Shown in pieces: positions 37,396 through 46,116 of a DNA stretch of 64,000 bases. Within the stretch, counting starts at the first letter, position 1, and each line of letters begins with the position of its first letter. Source of the stretch: Actinoplanes solisilvae (GTDB lineage: Bacteria; Actinomycetota; Actinomycetes; Mycobacteriales; Micromonosporaceae); assembly GCF_003999975.1 (NCBI RefSeq), contig NZ_RJAC01000020.1:1-64000 (forward strand). Direction: 5' to 3'. The notes below the pieces were generated by a model. It was not told the origin of the DNA. It searched no databases and worked only from the letters and a program-made list of their open reading frames with translations. The translations under genes and the position numbers were made by a program.

Positions 37396-38688
37396 ATGCC
37401 GACCACCATCCCCCATTCCACTACCGCGACGAAGCTGCAGGGCGTTCTCGAAGCGCTGCTGCAGACTCCTCTGCCCATGCGCGTGCGCGCCTGGGACGGT
37501 TCCACCGCTGGCCCGGCCGACGGGCCGACGCTGGTGATCAAGCATCGCCGCGCGCTGCGCCGGTTGATGTGGCAGCCCAACGAGCTGGGTCTCGCCCGTG
37601 CCTACGTCGCCGGCGAGCTCGACGTCGAGGGCGACCTCTACGACGCCCTCGTTCGCCTGGCCGCGCTGGTCTGGCGCGCGCCCGACGTCAAAGATGTGCC
37701 GATCCGGGCGGTCGCGGGCGACCTCGTGCGCCTGGGCGTGCTCGGCACGCAGCCCAAGCCGCCGCCGGAGGAGATGGTCGTCAGCGGCGCCCGGCACAGC
37801 AAGCGGCGCGACCGGCAGGCGATCAGCCACCACTACGACGTGGGCAACGACTTCTATCGCCTCGTCCTCGGGCCGAGCATGGTCTATTCGTGCGCCTACT
37901 GGACGTCCGACCGGCCCGGCTACGACCTGGCCGACGCGCAGCGCGACAAGCTCGACCTGATCTGCCGCAAGCTCGGCCTGCAGCCCGGTCAGAGGCTGCT
38001 CGACGTCGGCTGCGGCTGGGGCAGTCTGGCGATCCACGCGGCCCGGGAGTACGGGGTGCAGGTCGTCGGCATCACCCTTTCGACCGAGCAGGCCGAGTTT
38101 GCCCGCAAGCAGGTCGCCGAGGCCGGCCTGGCCGGACAGGTGGAGATCCGGATCGAGGACTATCGCGACCTCGAGGACGGGCCCTACGACGCGATCTCGA
38201 GCGTGGGCATGGCCGAGCACGTCGGCACCGAGCCCTACGCGGAATATGCGGCGATCCTCTACGCCCAGCTCAAGCCGGGCGGACGGCTGCTCAACCACCA
38301 GATCTCGCGACTGCACCTGCCCGCCAAGCAGCCGCATCAGGCGCGCAGCTTCATCGACGCATACGTCTTCCCGGACGGTGAGCTGGCGCCGGTGGGCACC
38401 ACGGTCACGCTGCTCGAGCAGGCCGGCTTCGAGGTACGCGACGTGCACGCGCTGCGTGAGCACTACGGGAAGACGCTGCGGGAGTGGGTCGCGAACCTGG
38501 AATCGGAGTGGGCGACGGCCGTGCGGCTGACCAGTCCGGGACGCGCTCGCGTGTGGCGGCTCTACATGGCGGCGTCGGCGCTCGCCTTCGAGCAGTCACG
38601 CATCGGAGTGAACCAGGTCTTGGCCGTCAAGGATCACCGTGACGGAGCGGCAGATATGCCGGCGACTCGGAGTGACTACTCGGTCTGA
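37396..38688 (+). CDS. Cyclopropane-fatty-acyl-phospholipid synthase family methyltransferase
   Basis: A 430-residue SAM-dependent enzyme. An N-terminal lipid-binding part (residues 1-130) carries LMWQPNELGLARAYVAGELDVEGDLY. The HYDVGNDFYRLVLGPSMVYSCAYW motif, SAM loop LDVGCGWGSLAIHAA, ISSVGMAEHVG and GGRLLNHQIS motif follow. It would add a methylene bridge to unsaturated membrane acyl chains. ATG 37396 has GGGAGG at 37385-37390. An open frame extends upstream to 37285 but overlaps the HTH gene and has no family sequence. Confidence 0.92.
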   Translation: MPTTIPHSTTATKLQGVLEALLQTPLPMRVRAWDGSTAGPADGPTLVIKHRRALRRLMWQPNELGLARAYVAGELDVEGDLYDALVRLAALVWRAPDVKDVPIRAVAGDLVRLGVLGTQPKPPPEEMVVSGARHSKRRDRQAISHHYDVGNDFYRLVLGPSMVYSCAYWTSDRPGYDLADAQRDKLDLICRKLGLQPGQRLLDVGCGWGSLAIHAAREYGVQVVGITLSTEQAEFARKQVAEAGLAGQVEIRIEDYRDLEDGPYDAISSVGMAEHVGTEPYAEYAAILYAQLKPGGRLLNHQISRLHLPAKQPHQARSFIDAYVFPDGELAPVGTTVTLLEQAGFEVRDVHALREHYGKTLREWVANLESEWATAVRLTSPGRARVWRLYMAASALAFEQSRIGVNQVLAVKDHRDGAADMPATRSDYSV

Positions 38689-38773
38689 TCGGTTTCGGAC
38701 TACGTCGATGTCTCTGTCCGATCTGTCCTCATCGGTCGGTGACGCTTCCGTTACGCGGGAACGAATGTGGGCG

Positions 38774-38782
38774 TTATCCACA
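38774..38782 (+). promoter_or_regulatory. Isolated perfect DnaA box
   Basis: TTATCCACA, 53 bases upstream of the NUDIX gene. A single box 14 kb from oriC may be chance. Confidence 0.4.
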
Positions 38783-38834
38783 GGCTTCGAAGTTGTCGTG
38801 CGGAACGTGGCCGGAGCCGGTTAGCCTGCGTTTC

Positions 38835-39233
38835 GTGAGCGAACGAAAACGGGCCGCCGCCGTGATCGTGCGGGACGGCCGTGTACTGATGGTGCACGAG
38901 CGCAGCCGACGATCCGGTGGCGGTGAGTGGTGGACCCTGCCGGGCGGTGGCATCGAACCCGGCGAGACCGCCGAGCAAGCCGTGAAGCGGGAGGTCTTCG
39001 AGGAGACCGGCCTGGTGGTGAGCCATGCCCGCTACGTCCTTGAAATGCCCTATCCCTCGGGGATGACCTCGGTGTTCTCGGTGACCGTGGCCGACGGCGA
39101 GCCGCGGGTCGGCGCCGATGACGGGGTCGGGCCCGAGACGCTCGGGCTCGACTGGCTGCCCGCGCCCGAGCTGCCGACGGAGACGAACGGTGGCGTCCCG
39201 GTCCCGCCGATCATCGTGGTGCTTCCGACCTGA
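38835..39233 (+). CDS. NUDIX hydrolase
   Basis: A 132-residue single-domain protein. The NUDIX box is complete: GGGIEPGETAEQAVKREVFEETGL, matching G-x5-E-x7-R-E-x2-E-E-x-G. The substrate (nucleoside diphosphate linked to X) cannot be read. GTG 38835 is the start closest to the first beta strand (RAAAVIVRDGRVLMV). It overlaps convergently with the next gene by 23 bases. Confidence 0.9.
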   Translation: MSERKRAAAVIVRDGRVLMVHERSRRSGGGEWWTLPGGGIEPGETAEQAVKREVFEETGLVVSHARYVLEMPYPSGMTSVFSVTVADGEPRVGADDGVGPETLGLDWLPAPELPTETNGGVPVPPIIVVLPT

Positions 39234-40062
39234 TGGCGGCCGCCCGTCCGGTCGTGAAGGTGGCCGGGCTCGGCAGCGATGCCGGGTGGCTGTGGGCGGG
39301 CAGGGTCGAGTTGTGTCCGGCGGCGTGCGAGCGGGTCATCGGGCCGTGGCCGGCGGTGGGAGCGTGGCCTTGGTGACGGCGTCGCAGAACAGCACCGTCG
39401 GCTGCGGTGTCATCAGCGCTGGGTCGCGCGGTCGGGTCTTGAGCGTTGGGTCGCGCCGTGGCGTTCTGGGTGCTGGGCCGTGCGGCGGTGTCTTGACCGC
39501 TGGGCGGTGCGGTTGTGTTTTGGGTGCTGGGCGGCGCCGTGGTGTTTTGGGTGCTGGGCGTGGGTGCGGCGTTCTGGGTGCCGGGCGTCTCGGTGGTATC
39601 CCGGGTGTTCGATCCGGTGGCGATGCGCGCAGTCTCTGTGGCGCAGCGCTCCGCGGCGGCGGGCTCGTGCGGCGGCGGGGTTTGTGCGGCCAGTGTGCGG
39701 CGGCGTTCGGTCACGAAGAAGGCGCAGCAGGCGATGTAGGCGACGGCCAGCACCAGACCCAGGCCCCGCGTCGGCCAGGTGTCGAAGACCAGGATGCTCG
39801 TCAGCAGCGCGACCTCGGCCCACACGCCCAGCAATACGGCGTTTGTCGTGTCCTCGCGCGTCCACCGAGATTGAGCACGGCGGGCCTGCCGCTTCATCTC
39901 CTCGATCAGCGAGTGGCCCAATCCGAGCGTGAGAGTGCCGAGCAGTAACGTCGCCGACAACGACTGGTGGTCCCCGCCCACCGCGGCGGACATGGCGGTA
40001 CCGCCGGCGAGCAAGGCCAGCCCACCGACGGTCCCGATCCGTCCTTCACGACGCTCCTTCAC
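39211..40062 (-). CDS. Four-helix membrane protein with 9-residue repeat tail
   Basis: A 283-residue protein from GTG 40062. Four membrane helices are visible (TVGGLALLAGGTAMSAAV, SLSATLLLGTLTLGLGHSLI, AVLLGVWAEVALLTSILVF, GLGLVLAVAYIACCAFFV). After residue about 120 it becomes a Thr/Pro/Ala/Gln tail with seven 9-residue repeats (TPSTQNTTA type) and then a His/Ser/Pro-rich end. I do not recognise a family. The tail could be surface-exposed or cytoplasmic. The final part overlaps the NUDIX gene. Some of the tail may be unselected read-through, but the frame stays open and repeats are in register. Confidence 0.6.
   Translation of the reverse strand: MKERREGRIGTVGGLALLAGGTAMSAAVGGDHQSLSATLLLGTLTLGLGHSLIEEMKRQARRAQSRWTREDTTNAVLLGVWAEVALLTSILVFDTWPTRGLGLVLAVAYIACCAFFVTERRRTLAAQTPPPHEPAAAERCATETARIATGSNTRDTTETPGTQNAAPTPSTQNTTAPPSTQNTTAPPSGQDTAARPSTQNATARPNAQDPTARPSADDTAADGAVLRRRHQGHAPTAGHGPMTRSHAAGHNSTLPAHSHPASLPSPATFTTGRAAAIRSEAPR
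39400..39588. repeat. 7 x 27-bp imperfect coding repeat
   Basis: Seven 27-bp units (GGTGCTGGGCGG-type core) encode the 9-residue motif x-P-S-T-Q-N-T-T-A on the minus strand. Units 2 and 3 are nearly identical, which points to recent duplication. Confidence 0.85.
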
Positions 40063-40152
40063 AATCCCTGACGGTCGGCAGCCGGGGCCGCATCCTGAGG
40101 AAGTCCGCCCGCCATCATGACGACGGCGAAGTATTGAGCAAGGATTGCGGTC

Positions 40153-40704
40153 GTGATGGGAAGCCTGAAGCTCGAACCCGCCCGATCCCGCCCCGACCTG
40201 CTGGCCGTTCCGGTCGCCAAGGCCCTCGCTGTCTGGCCCGGCGATGCGCCGATCGACGCCGACCAGGTCCTGGTCGCCCCGATCGACGCGAACCTGGCCG
40301 ACACGGCTGCCTTCTGCGAGGCGTACGACGTGGGTCTGGACGTCTCGGCGAACTGCGTGATCGTTGCCGGCAAGCGGGGCGAGATCGTGCGTTATGCGGC
40401 CTGCATCATCCTGGCCACCACCCGCGCCGACGTGAACGGCGTGGTGCGCAAGCGGCTCGACGTGCGCAAGTGCAGCTTCGCGCCGATGGACGACGCGGTC
40501 CGCCTGACCGGCATGGAGTACGGCGGCATCACCCCGATCGGCCTGCCCGCCGACTGGCCGATCCTGGTCGATGCCCGCGTCGCCGCCGCCCCGCACGTGA
40601 TCATCGGTTCCGGCGTGCGGCACAGCAAGATCGTTATCGCGGGACCGGCGCTGGGTGCCCTGCCGGGCGCCGAGGTGATCGAAGATCTGGCCCGCCCGGT
40701 CTGA
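40153..40704 (+). CDS. YbaK/ProX-type aminoacyl-tRNA deacylase family protein
   Basis: A 183-residue protein of the YbaK/EbsC editing fold: ADTAAFCEAYDVGLDVSANCVIVAGKRGEIVRYAACI, followed by the catalytic-type lysine context VRKRLDVRKCSFAPMDDAVRLTGMEYGGITPIGLP, where GG-x-x-P-x-G is the family hallmark. It likely clears mischarged tRNA (for example Cys- or Ala-tRNA-Pro) in trans; the exact substrate is unknown. The start is GTG 40153 or ATG 40156. It is divergent from the membrane-protein gene. A variant parS follows its stop. Confidence 0.85.
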   Translation: MMGSLKLEPARSRPDLLAVPVAKALAVWPGDAPIDADQVLVAPIDANLADTAAFCEAYDVGLDVSANCVIVAGKRGEIVRYAACIILATTRADVNGVVRKRLDVRKCSFAPMDDAVRLTGMEYGGITPIGLPADWPILVDARVAAAPHVIIGSGVRHSKIVIAGPALGALPGAEVIEDLARPV

Positions 40705-40722
40705 TAGGCGTACGTCGATAAG

Positions 40723-40736
40723 GTTTCACGTGGAAC
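40723..40736. promoter_or_regulatory. parS: Outlying parS site 10 (one mismatch)
   Basis: GTTTCACGTGGAAC, one base from consensus, lies between the convergent ybaK-like and dsbA-like genes, 27 kb from parB on the other side of oriC. Confidence 0.75.
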
Positions 40737-40737
40737 A

Positions 40738-41373
40738 TCATCGACCGGCGTCGACGGCCTCGCGTCGGGCGATCTCGTGCAGGGCCGACACCAGGCTCGA
40801 CGTCTCCTGGGCGCCCTGCACGGCGTACTTCCCGTCGATGACGAAGAACGGCACGCTTGAGATGCCCAACTCGCGGGCCTCGGCCAGGTCGGCGTGCACG
40901 GCGCCGGTGCCCGCCTCGGACGAGAGGTAGGCACCGGCGGCAGCCGCGTCGAGACCGATCGACCAGGCCACCGAGGCGAGCACCTTGTGCGAGCCGAGGT
41001 CTAGCCCGTCGCTGAAGTGTGCCCGTTGCAGGGCCTCGAGCATCTCGGCCTGACGCTCCTGACCGGCGGCCCACGCGATCAGCCGGTGGCTGTCGAACGT
41101 GTTGGCCGTGATCGCCCGGTCGAAGTCGAAGCGCAGCCCTTCACCGGCGCCGAGCGCGGTGACGTGGGCATATCGCTGACCGACCTGCTCGCCGAACTTG
41201 GCCGCCGCGACCTCCTTGGCCGGCCGGCCCTCCGAGATGCGGGAGGGGTCGAGCTGGAAAGCCCGGAATGTCACAGTGACGTCCCCGCCGAACTGGGCGA
41301 TTGCCGCTTCCAGCCGCCGCTTGCCGAGGTAACACCACGGGCACACGACGTCGGACCAGACCTGAATATCCAC
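40738..41373 (-). CDS. DsbA family oxidoreductase (FrnE-like)
   Basis: A 211-residue thioredoxin-fold protein. The redox motif C-P-W-C is in VWSDVVCPWCYLGKRRLE (residues about 10-13). The FrnE-type continuation FRAFQLDP and the cis-Pro segment GISSVPFFVIDGKYAVQGAQ are present. It has no signal peptide, so it is cytoplasmic, like FrnE isomerases, rather than a periplasmic DsbA. GTG 41373 has GGAGG just upstream. It probably protects protein thiols under stress. It neighbours a SufE-like sulfur-transfer gene, but a shared pathway is not shown. Confidence 0.9.
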   Translation of the reverse strand: MDIQVWSDVVCPWCYLGKRRLEAAIAQFGGDVTVTFRAFQLDPSRISEGRPAKEVAAAKFGEQVGQRYAHVTALGAGEGLRFDFDRAITANTFDSHRLIAWAAGQERQAEMLEALQRAHFSDGLDLGSHKVLASVAWSIGLDAAAAGAYLSSEAGTGAVHADLAEARELGISSVPFFVIDGKYAVQGAQETSSLVSALHEIARREAVDAGR

Positions 41374-41389
41374 AAGGGCCTCCGTCGGC

Positions 41390-41462
41390 GAGGGGTGGGG
41401 TGACGGGCGAGGGGTGGGTGACGGCGAAGGGTGGGGTGACGGCGAAGGGTGGGGGTGAGGGG
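41390..41462. repeat. Degenerate about 18-bp tandem repeat before the dsbA-like gene
   Basis: About four imperfect copies of a GACGGCGAAGGGTGGGGT-like unit fill the spacer between the SufE-like and DsbA-like genes. Confidence 0.8.
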
Positions 41463-41897
41463 TCAGGGGGCGACGGTCTGGGCGGCGACCTGGCGCTTCA
41501 GGCGGGCCAGGATGGCTGAGCCGCCTCGGATTCTCAGGGGGCTGATCGCCTGGGCCAGGCCCATGCGGGCGTAGAGGTCGTCGGGAACGGCGAGGATCTC
41601 GGCGGCTGTCGCGCCCTCCAGGCCCTCGGCGAGGATGCCCGCGAAGGCGCGAGTGGTCGGCGCCTCGGGCGGGCAGTCGAACCACGTCTCGACCGTGTCG
41701 TCAGGGCGAACCACGGCCTTGAGGAAGAACTGGGTCTGGCACTCCGGCACCTGCTCCATGCCGTCGTGCCCGGCGAGGTCGGCCGGTAGCGGCGGCATGG
41801 CGTCGGCGAACTCGAGCAGCATCTCGAGCACCAGCTCGCGCGGCGCCGAGGCGAACTCCTCGACGATCTCGGCGAGTTTCGGGGGCATGTCGGTCAC
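41463..41897 (-). CDS. SufE family sulfur-acceptor protein
   Basis: A 144-residue SufE-fold protein: LAEIVEEFASAPRELVLEMLLEFADAMPPLP, the acceptor cysteine in VPECQTQFFLKA, and the closing GLEGATAAEILAVPDDLYARMGLAQAISPLRIRG. Such proteins take sulfur from cysteine desulfurases. Actinobacterial members often lie close to a thiosulfate sulfurtransferase gene, and one is found at 45.1 kb here. The GTG start at 41897 precedes MTDMPPK. Confidence 0.88.
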   Translation of the reverse strand: MTDMPPKLAEIVEEFASAPRELVLEMLLEFADAMPPLPADLAGHDGMEQVPECQTQFFLKAVVRPDDTVETWFDCPPEAPTTRAFAGILAEGLEGATAAEILAVPDDLYARMGLAQAISPLRIRGGSAILARLKRQVAAQTVAP

Positions 41898-41943
41898 GGC
41901 TCCGACGATAACGCGACCACCCCACACAACCGTCCGAGAGTTC

Positions 41944-42333
41944 TCAGGCCGCGGTGGACGTCGGCATCAGCGCCACGTCACTGAGGCTGAGGATGCCCAC
42001 CACCTTGCGATCCGCGTCGCAGACCAACAGGCGGCGGACGCCGCGCTCGCGCATGGCCTGCACCGCCTCGTCGACCGTGGCCGACTGCTCCACCATGATC
42101 AGCTCATGGGACGTGATGTCGCCGAGAGAGGTCGTACGTGGGGGCAGGTTTTCGGCTATGGCCCGCACCACGATGTCGCGGTCGGTGACCACGCCCACCA
42201 TCGTCGGGCCGCGGGTGACCACGACGTCGCCGATGCCTCGGTCGCGCATCACCTGCGCGGCCTCATCCAGCATCGTCGCCTCCGGCAGGTAGACCACCTG
42301 CCGGGTCATGACGTCGGCGACCGGCTTGGCCAT
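41944..42333 (-). CDS. CBS-domain pair protein
   Basis: A 129-residue protein made only of two CBS motifs (VADVMTRQVVYLPEATMLDEAAQVMRDRGIGDVVVT and ITSHELIMVEQSATVDEAVQAMRERGVRRLLVCD), which bind adenine nucleotides as a dimer and usually sense energy charge. A GGGAGGTG site precedes the ATG at 42333. No partner gene is fused or adjacent that would tell its target. Confidence 0.9.
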   Translation of the reverse strand: MAKPVADVMTRQVVYLPEATMLDEAAQVMRDRGIGDVVVTRGPTMVGVVTDRDIVVRAIAENLPPRTTSLGDITSHELIMVEQSATVDEAVQAMRERGVRRLLVCDADRKVVGILSLSDVALMPTSTAA

Positions 42334-42361
42334 TCGCGAACACCTCCCGTTGGGAATGGAG

Positions 42362-44095
42362 TTACCCGAGTGCTTCCCTGATTACACGCGGTATGTCCGT
42401 GACCGCCACCTCGTCACGCGACCCGGTGCGGCGATCGCGAACCTCGACGATGCCTTCACCCAGCCGCCGCCCGACCACGATGGACCTCGCGACACCGATC
42501 AGCTCGGCGTCGGTGAACTTCACCCCGGCCGAGATGTTCGGCCGGTCGTCGACGAGGACCCGCAGACCCGCCTCGACCAGCGAAGCACCCAGGGCGAGCG
42601 CCGCCTCGACCTGACCGTCCTTACCGGCCGCCACGATGTGCACATCGGCCGGAGCGACCTCGTCGGGCCAGAGCAGTCCACGTTCGTCGTTGTGCTGCTC
42701 GGCGATCGCCGCGACAGCCCGGGAGACCCCGATCCCGTACGACCCCATGGTCGGCCGAACCGGTTTGCCGTCCACTCCCAGCACGTCGACCTTGAACGCG
42801 TCGGTGTATCGCCGGCCGAGCTGGAAGATGTGGCCGATCTCGATGCCTCGTCGCATGGTCAGTTCGCCGTCCCGGCACGAGGGGCACGGGTCGCCGGCGC
42901 GCACCTCGGCCGCCTCGATCGTGCCGTCGGCGGTGAAGTCGCGCCCGGCCACCACATTGATCGCGTGCCGGCCGGCCTCGTTGGCGCCGGTGAGCCAGGC
43001 CGTGCCGGGCGCGACACGCGGGTCGGCCAGGTAGCGCGCCTTGATGCCCTGCGGGCCGATGTAGCCCTTGACCAGATCGGGCCGTGCCGAGAAGTCGTCG
43101 AAGAGGGTGGCCGTGGCCGGGGCCAGGGCGGCGTCGAGCCGCTTGAGGTCGACCTCGCGATCGCCGGGCACGCCGATCACCAGCACCTCGTCGTCGCCAC
43201 CGGGGCGGTGCACCGTGACGACGACGTTCTTGAGGGTGTCGGCCGCCGTCCAGTCGGTGCGGCCGCCGAGCGCGCGGGTGTTGGCCAGCTCGACCAGCGA
43301 GGCGATCGTCGGGGTGCCGGGGGTGTCGTGCACCTCGAGCGGCCGCGCGGTCATCTCGGGCGAGGGCGGCGCCGGGGTCACGACCGCCTCCGTGTTCGCC
43401 GCGTAGGAACAGGACGTGCAACCGACGTACGTGTCCTCGCCCACCTCGGCTGTGGCGAGGAACTCCTCGGAGGCCGAGCCGCCCATCGCCCCCGACATCG
43501 CGGCGACGATCGTGTGCGACAGCCCCAACCTCGTGAACGCCCGCTGATAGGCCGCGCGCATGGTGGCGTACGCCTGGGTCAGCTCTTGATCGGTCAGCGA
43601 GAACGAGTAGGCGTCTTTCATCAGGAACTCGCGGCCGCGCAGCAGGCCACCGCGGGGCCGGGCCTCGTCGCGGTACTTCGTCTGCACCTGGAAGAGCACC
43701 AGGGGAAAGTCCCGGTACGAACTGGTCATGTCCTGCACGAGCAGGGTGAACATCTCTTCGTGGGTGGGCGCGAGCAGGTAGTCGGAGCCGCGCCGGTCGT
43801 GCAGCGTGAAGATGTCGTCGCCGTACTCGGTCCAGCGGTTGCTGACGTCGTAGGGCTCGCGCGGCAGCAGCGCCGGGAACGACACCTCTTGCGCGCCGAC
43901 GGCCAGCATCTCGTCGCGCACGATCGCGGTGACCCGGTCGAGCACCAGCTTGCCGAGCGGGAGCCAGGTGTAACCACCCGGGGCGGCGCGACGGATGTAA
44001 CCGGCGCGCAGCAGCAGCCGATGACTCGGCACCTCCGCGTCCGCCGGCTCCTCGCGCAGGGTCTTGAGAAGCAAGGTGGACATTCGCAACAGCAT
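42362..44095 (-). CDS. proS: Prolyl-tRNA synthetase
   Basis: A 577-residue class II synthetase with the bacterial editing insertion. Motif 2 lies around YRDFPLVLFQVQTKYRDEARPRGGLLRGREFLMKDAYSF, motif 3 around PTMGSYGIGVSRAVAAIAEQ, and the anticodon domain is at the C-terminus. It charges tRNA-Pro. The start could be ATG 44095 or ATG 44083 (MSTLLLKTL); the former matches the common MLLRMSTLLL opening. The C-terminal edge lies 28 bases from the CBS gene start, suggesting co-transcription. Confidence 0.96.
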   Translation of the reverse strand: MLLRMSTLLLKTLREEPADAEVPSHRLLLRAGYIRRAAPGGYTWLPLGKLVLDRVTAIVRDEMLAVGAQEVSFPALLPREPYDVSNRWTEYGDDIFTLHDRRGSDYLLAPTHEEMFTLLVQDMTSSYRDFPLVLFQVQTKYRDEARPRGGLLRGREFLMKDAYSFSLTDQELTQAYATMRAAYQRAFTRLGLSHTIVAAMSGAMGGSASEEFLATAEVGEDTYVGCTSCSYAANTEAVVTPAPPSPEMTARPLEVHDTPGTPTIASLVELANTRALGGRTDWTAADTLKNVVVTVHRPGGDDEVLVIGVPGDREVDLKRLDAALAPATATLFDDFSARPDLVKGYIGPQGIKARYLADPRVAPGTAWLTGANEAGRHAINVVAGRDFTADGTIEAAEVRAGDPCPSCRDGELTMRRGIEIGHIFQLGRRYTDAFKVDVLGVDGKPVRPTMGSYGIGVSRAVAAIAEQHNDERGLLWPDEVAPADVHIVAAGKDGQVEAALALGASLVEAGLRVLVDDRPNISAGVKFTDAELIGVARSIVVGRRLGEGIVEVRDRRTGSRDEVAVTDIPRVIREALG

Positions 44096-44231
44096 GCGCA
44101 GCAGCGTAGGGAGGATCACCGCCGAAAGCAGGTCATTAACGGGGTGTCGTGATCGTCACGCTACCGGTCACCTTCATTCAGTGCTTATGTGTCCCCACGA
44201 GGACCTAAGGCGCGTTAAGGGGGAGGCGACG

Positions 44232-45002
44232 ATGGGCTGGCACAACTTCGTTGCTATGGGGGACAGCTTCACCGAGGGGTTGAACGACGCATACCCGGAC
44301 GGCACCTTTCGAGGGTGGGCTGACCTGGTGGCCGCTCGCCTAGCGGTCGACTCGGGTCCGGATTTCGGCTATGCGAACCTGGCCATCCGGGGCAAGGTCA
44401 TGCACCAGATCGTCGACGAGCAGCTCGAGCCGACCCTGGCCATGAAGCCCGACCTGGTCAGCATCGCGGCCGGCGGCAATGACGCTTTACGCGTACGGGT
44501 CGACCCGCACGCGCTCGTGCGAGAGCTCGACGGCGTGGTGCGGCAACTGCGTGACTCGGGGGCCGAAGTCGTCCTGTTCCGGTTCGCCGACGTGACCGTG
44601 AACCTGCCGGCCATTATCGGGCGGCGGGCCGCCGTGCTCAACGACGGCGCCAGCATGATCGCCCAGCGGTACGGCGGTTACCTGGTCGACCTGTTCGCCG
44701 ACTCCGCCTTCCACCATCCGCACATGTGGGCGCCCGATCGGCTGCACCTCTCGCCGGCCGGGCATCGCCGGGTGGCCGGCCAGGTGCTGAGCGTCCTCGG
44801 GGTCGGCGTCGACGAAGACTGGATGCTCGTCCCGCCGATGCCCGAGCCCACGCCGTGGCTGCTTGCCCGCAGTGCCGACCTGCGCTGGGCCCGTGAGCAC
44901 CTCGCGCCCTGGGTCAGCCGCCATCTGCTCGGCCACTCGTCCGGCGAATTGGTCAGCGCCAAACGGCCGGTGCTTGCTCCGATCGGATGCGGCGGCGAGT
45001 GA
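44232..45002 (+). CDS. SGNH/GDSL-type hydrolase
   Basis: A 256-residue protein. The nucleophile block GDSFTEGLND (residues about 10-19), the Gly block (LAIRGKVMHQ), the Asn block AAGGNDALR and the C-terminal D-x-x-H (PDRLHLSPAGHRRVA) complete the SGNH catalytic set. It has no signal peptide, so it is a cytoplasmic esterase or lipase-like enzyme with unknown substrate. ATG 44232 follows GGGAGG at 44220-44226. A short tandem repeat array follows its stop. Confidence 0.92.
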   Translation: MGWHNFVAMGDSFTEGLNDAYPDGTFRGWADLVAARLAVDSGPDFGYANLAIRGKVMHQIVDEQLEPTLAMKPDLVSIAAGGNDALRVRVDPHALVRELDGVVRQLRDSGAEVVLFRFADVTVNLPAIIGRRAAVLNDGASMIAQRYGGYLVDLFADSAFHHPHMWAPDRLHLSPAGHRRVAGQVLSVLGVGVDEDWMLVPPMPEPTPWLLARSADLRWAREHLAPWVSRHLLGHSSGELVSAKRPVLAPIGCGGE

Positions 45003-45015
45003 CGGGCGGCGGCGA

Positions 45016-45088
45016 GTGACGCGGCTGGGAGTGACGCGCGGCTGGGAGTGACGCGCGGCTGGGAGTGACGCGCGGCTGGGAGTGACGC
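45016..45088. repeat. 17-bp tandem repeat after the SGNH gene
   Basis: Three perfect GTGACGCGCGGCTGGGA units (45031-45081) are flanked by one shortened 15-bp copy and a partial copy. Confidence 0.95.
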
Positions 45089-45123
45089 AGAGCGCCCCTG
45101 ATCACGCGACATAGAGGGCTAGC

Positions 45124-46032
45124 GTGGTGAACATGTCTGTTGCGAACGATTCGGCGCCTGCGCTCCAGGCGTACGCGCATCCCGACAAACTCGTCACCAC
45201 CGAGTGGCTCGCGGCGAACCTCGACACTCCCGGCCTCGTGGTCGTCGAGTCGGATGAGGACGTGCTGCTCTACGACACCGGGCACATTCCCGGCGCGGTA
45301 AAGGTCGACTGGCATCTCGAGCTCAACGACCAGGTGACCCGCGATTACCTCGATCCGGCCGCCTTCGCCGCGCTCATGGAGGCCAAGGGCATCGGCCGCG
45401 ACGACACGATCGTCTTCTACGGCGACAATTTCAACTGGTGGGCGGCGTACGCCCTCTGGGTCTTCAGTCTTTTCGGCCACCGCGACGTGCGTCTGCTCGA
45501 CGGCGGCCGCCAGAAATGGGCGGCCGAGGGCCGGCCGATGACCCGCGACCGCACCGAGCGGGCGCCCGCGAAATATCCGGTGCCGGTGCGCAACGACGCC
45601 GAGATCCGGGCCTTCCGCGATCAGGTAATGGGCCACATCAGCAGCGGTCGGCCGCTGGTCGACGTGCGTTCCCCGCAGGAATACACCGGCGAGCTGACGC
45701 ACATGGCGGCCTACCCGCAAGAGGGGGCGCTGCGCGGCGGCCACATTCCGGGCGCGCTGAGCAAGCCGTGGAAGTCGGCGGCCAACGAGGACGGCACGTT
45801 CAAGCCGGCCGACGAACTCGCGAAGATCTACCACGACGAGCTGGGCCTCGACTCGGGCGACGACATCATCGCCTACTGCCGCATCGGTGAGCGCTCCAGC
45901 CACACCTGGTTCGTGCTGCGTCACCTGCTGGGCTACCCGCAGGTGCGCAACTACGACGGCTCCTGGACCGAGTGGGGCAACCTGGTCCGGGCGCCGATCG
46001 CGACGGGTTCGGAGCCCGGCGGCCTGAGCTGA
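45124..46032 (+). CDS. Thiosulfate/3-mercaptopyruvate sulfurtransferase (two-domain rhodanese)
   Basis: A 302-residue protein with an inactive N-terminal rhodanese domain (HIPGAVKVDWHLELND) and an active C-terminal one whose cysteine is in the loop AYCRIGERSSHTWF. The C-R-I-G-E-R loop is typical of actinobacterial CysA/SseA-like thiosulfate sulfurtransferases. It transfers sulfane sulfur to thiols or cyanide. GTG 45124 has GAGGG five bases upstream; ATG 45133 is an alternative. A SufE-like gene lies 3 kb away. Confidence 0.92.
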   Translation: MVNMSVANDSAPALQAYAHPDKLVTTEWLAANLDTPGLVVVESDEDVLLYDTGHIPGAVKVDWHLELNDQVTRDYLDPAAFAALMEAKGIGRDDTIVFYGDNFNWWAAYALWVFSLFGHRDVRLLDGGRQKWAAEGRPMTRDRTERAPAKYPVPVRNDAEIRAFRDQVMGHISSGRPLVDVRSPQEYTGELTHMAAYPQEGALRGGHIPGALSKPWKSAANEDGTFKPADELAKIYHDELGLDSGDDIIAYCRIGERSSHTWFVLRHLLGYPQVRNYDGSWTEWGNLVRAPIATGSEPGGLS

Positions 46033-46116
46033 ATGATCGACGGCGGGGCGGGTTGATCTTCTCGGGGATCCAGACCTGCCCCGTTTTTGTCGGCCGTTCG
46101 CGGTACCTTCTCCGCC

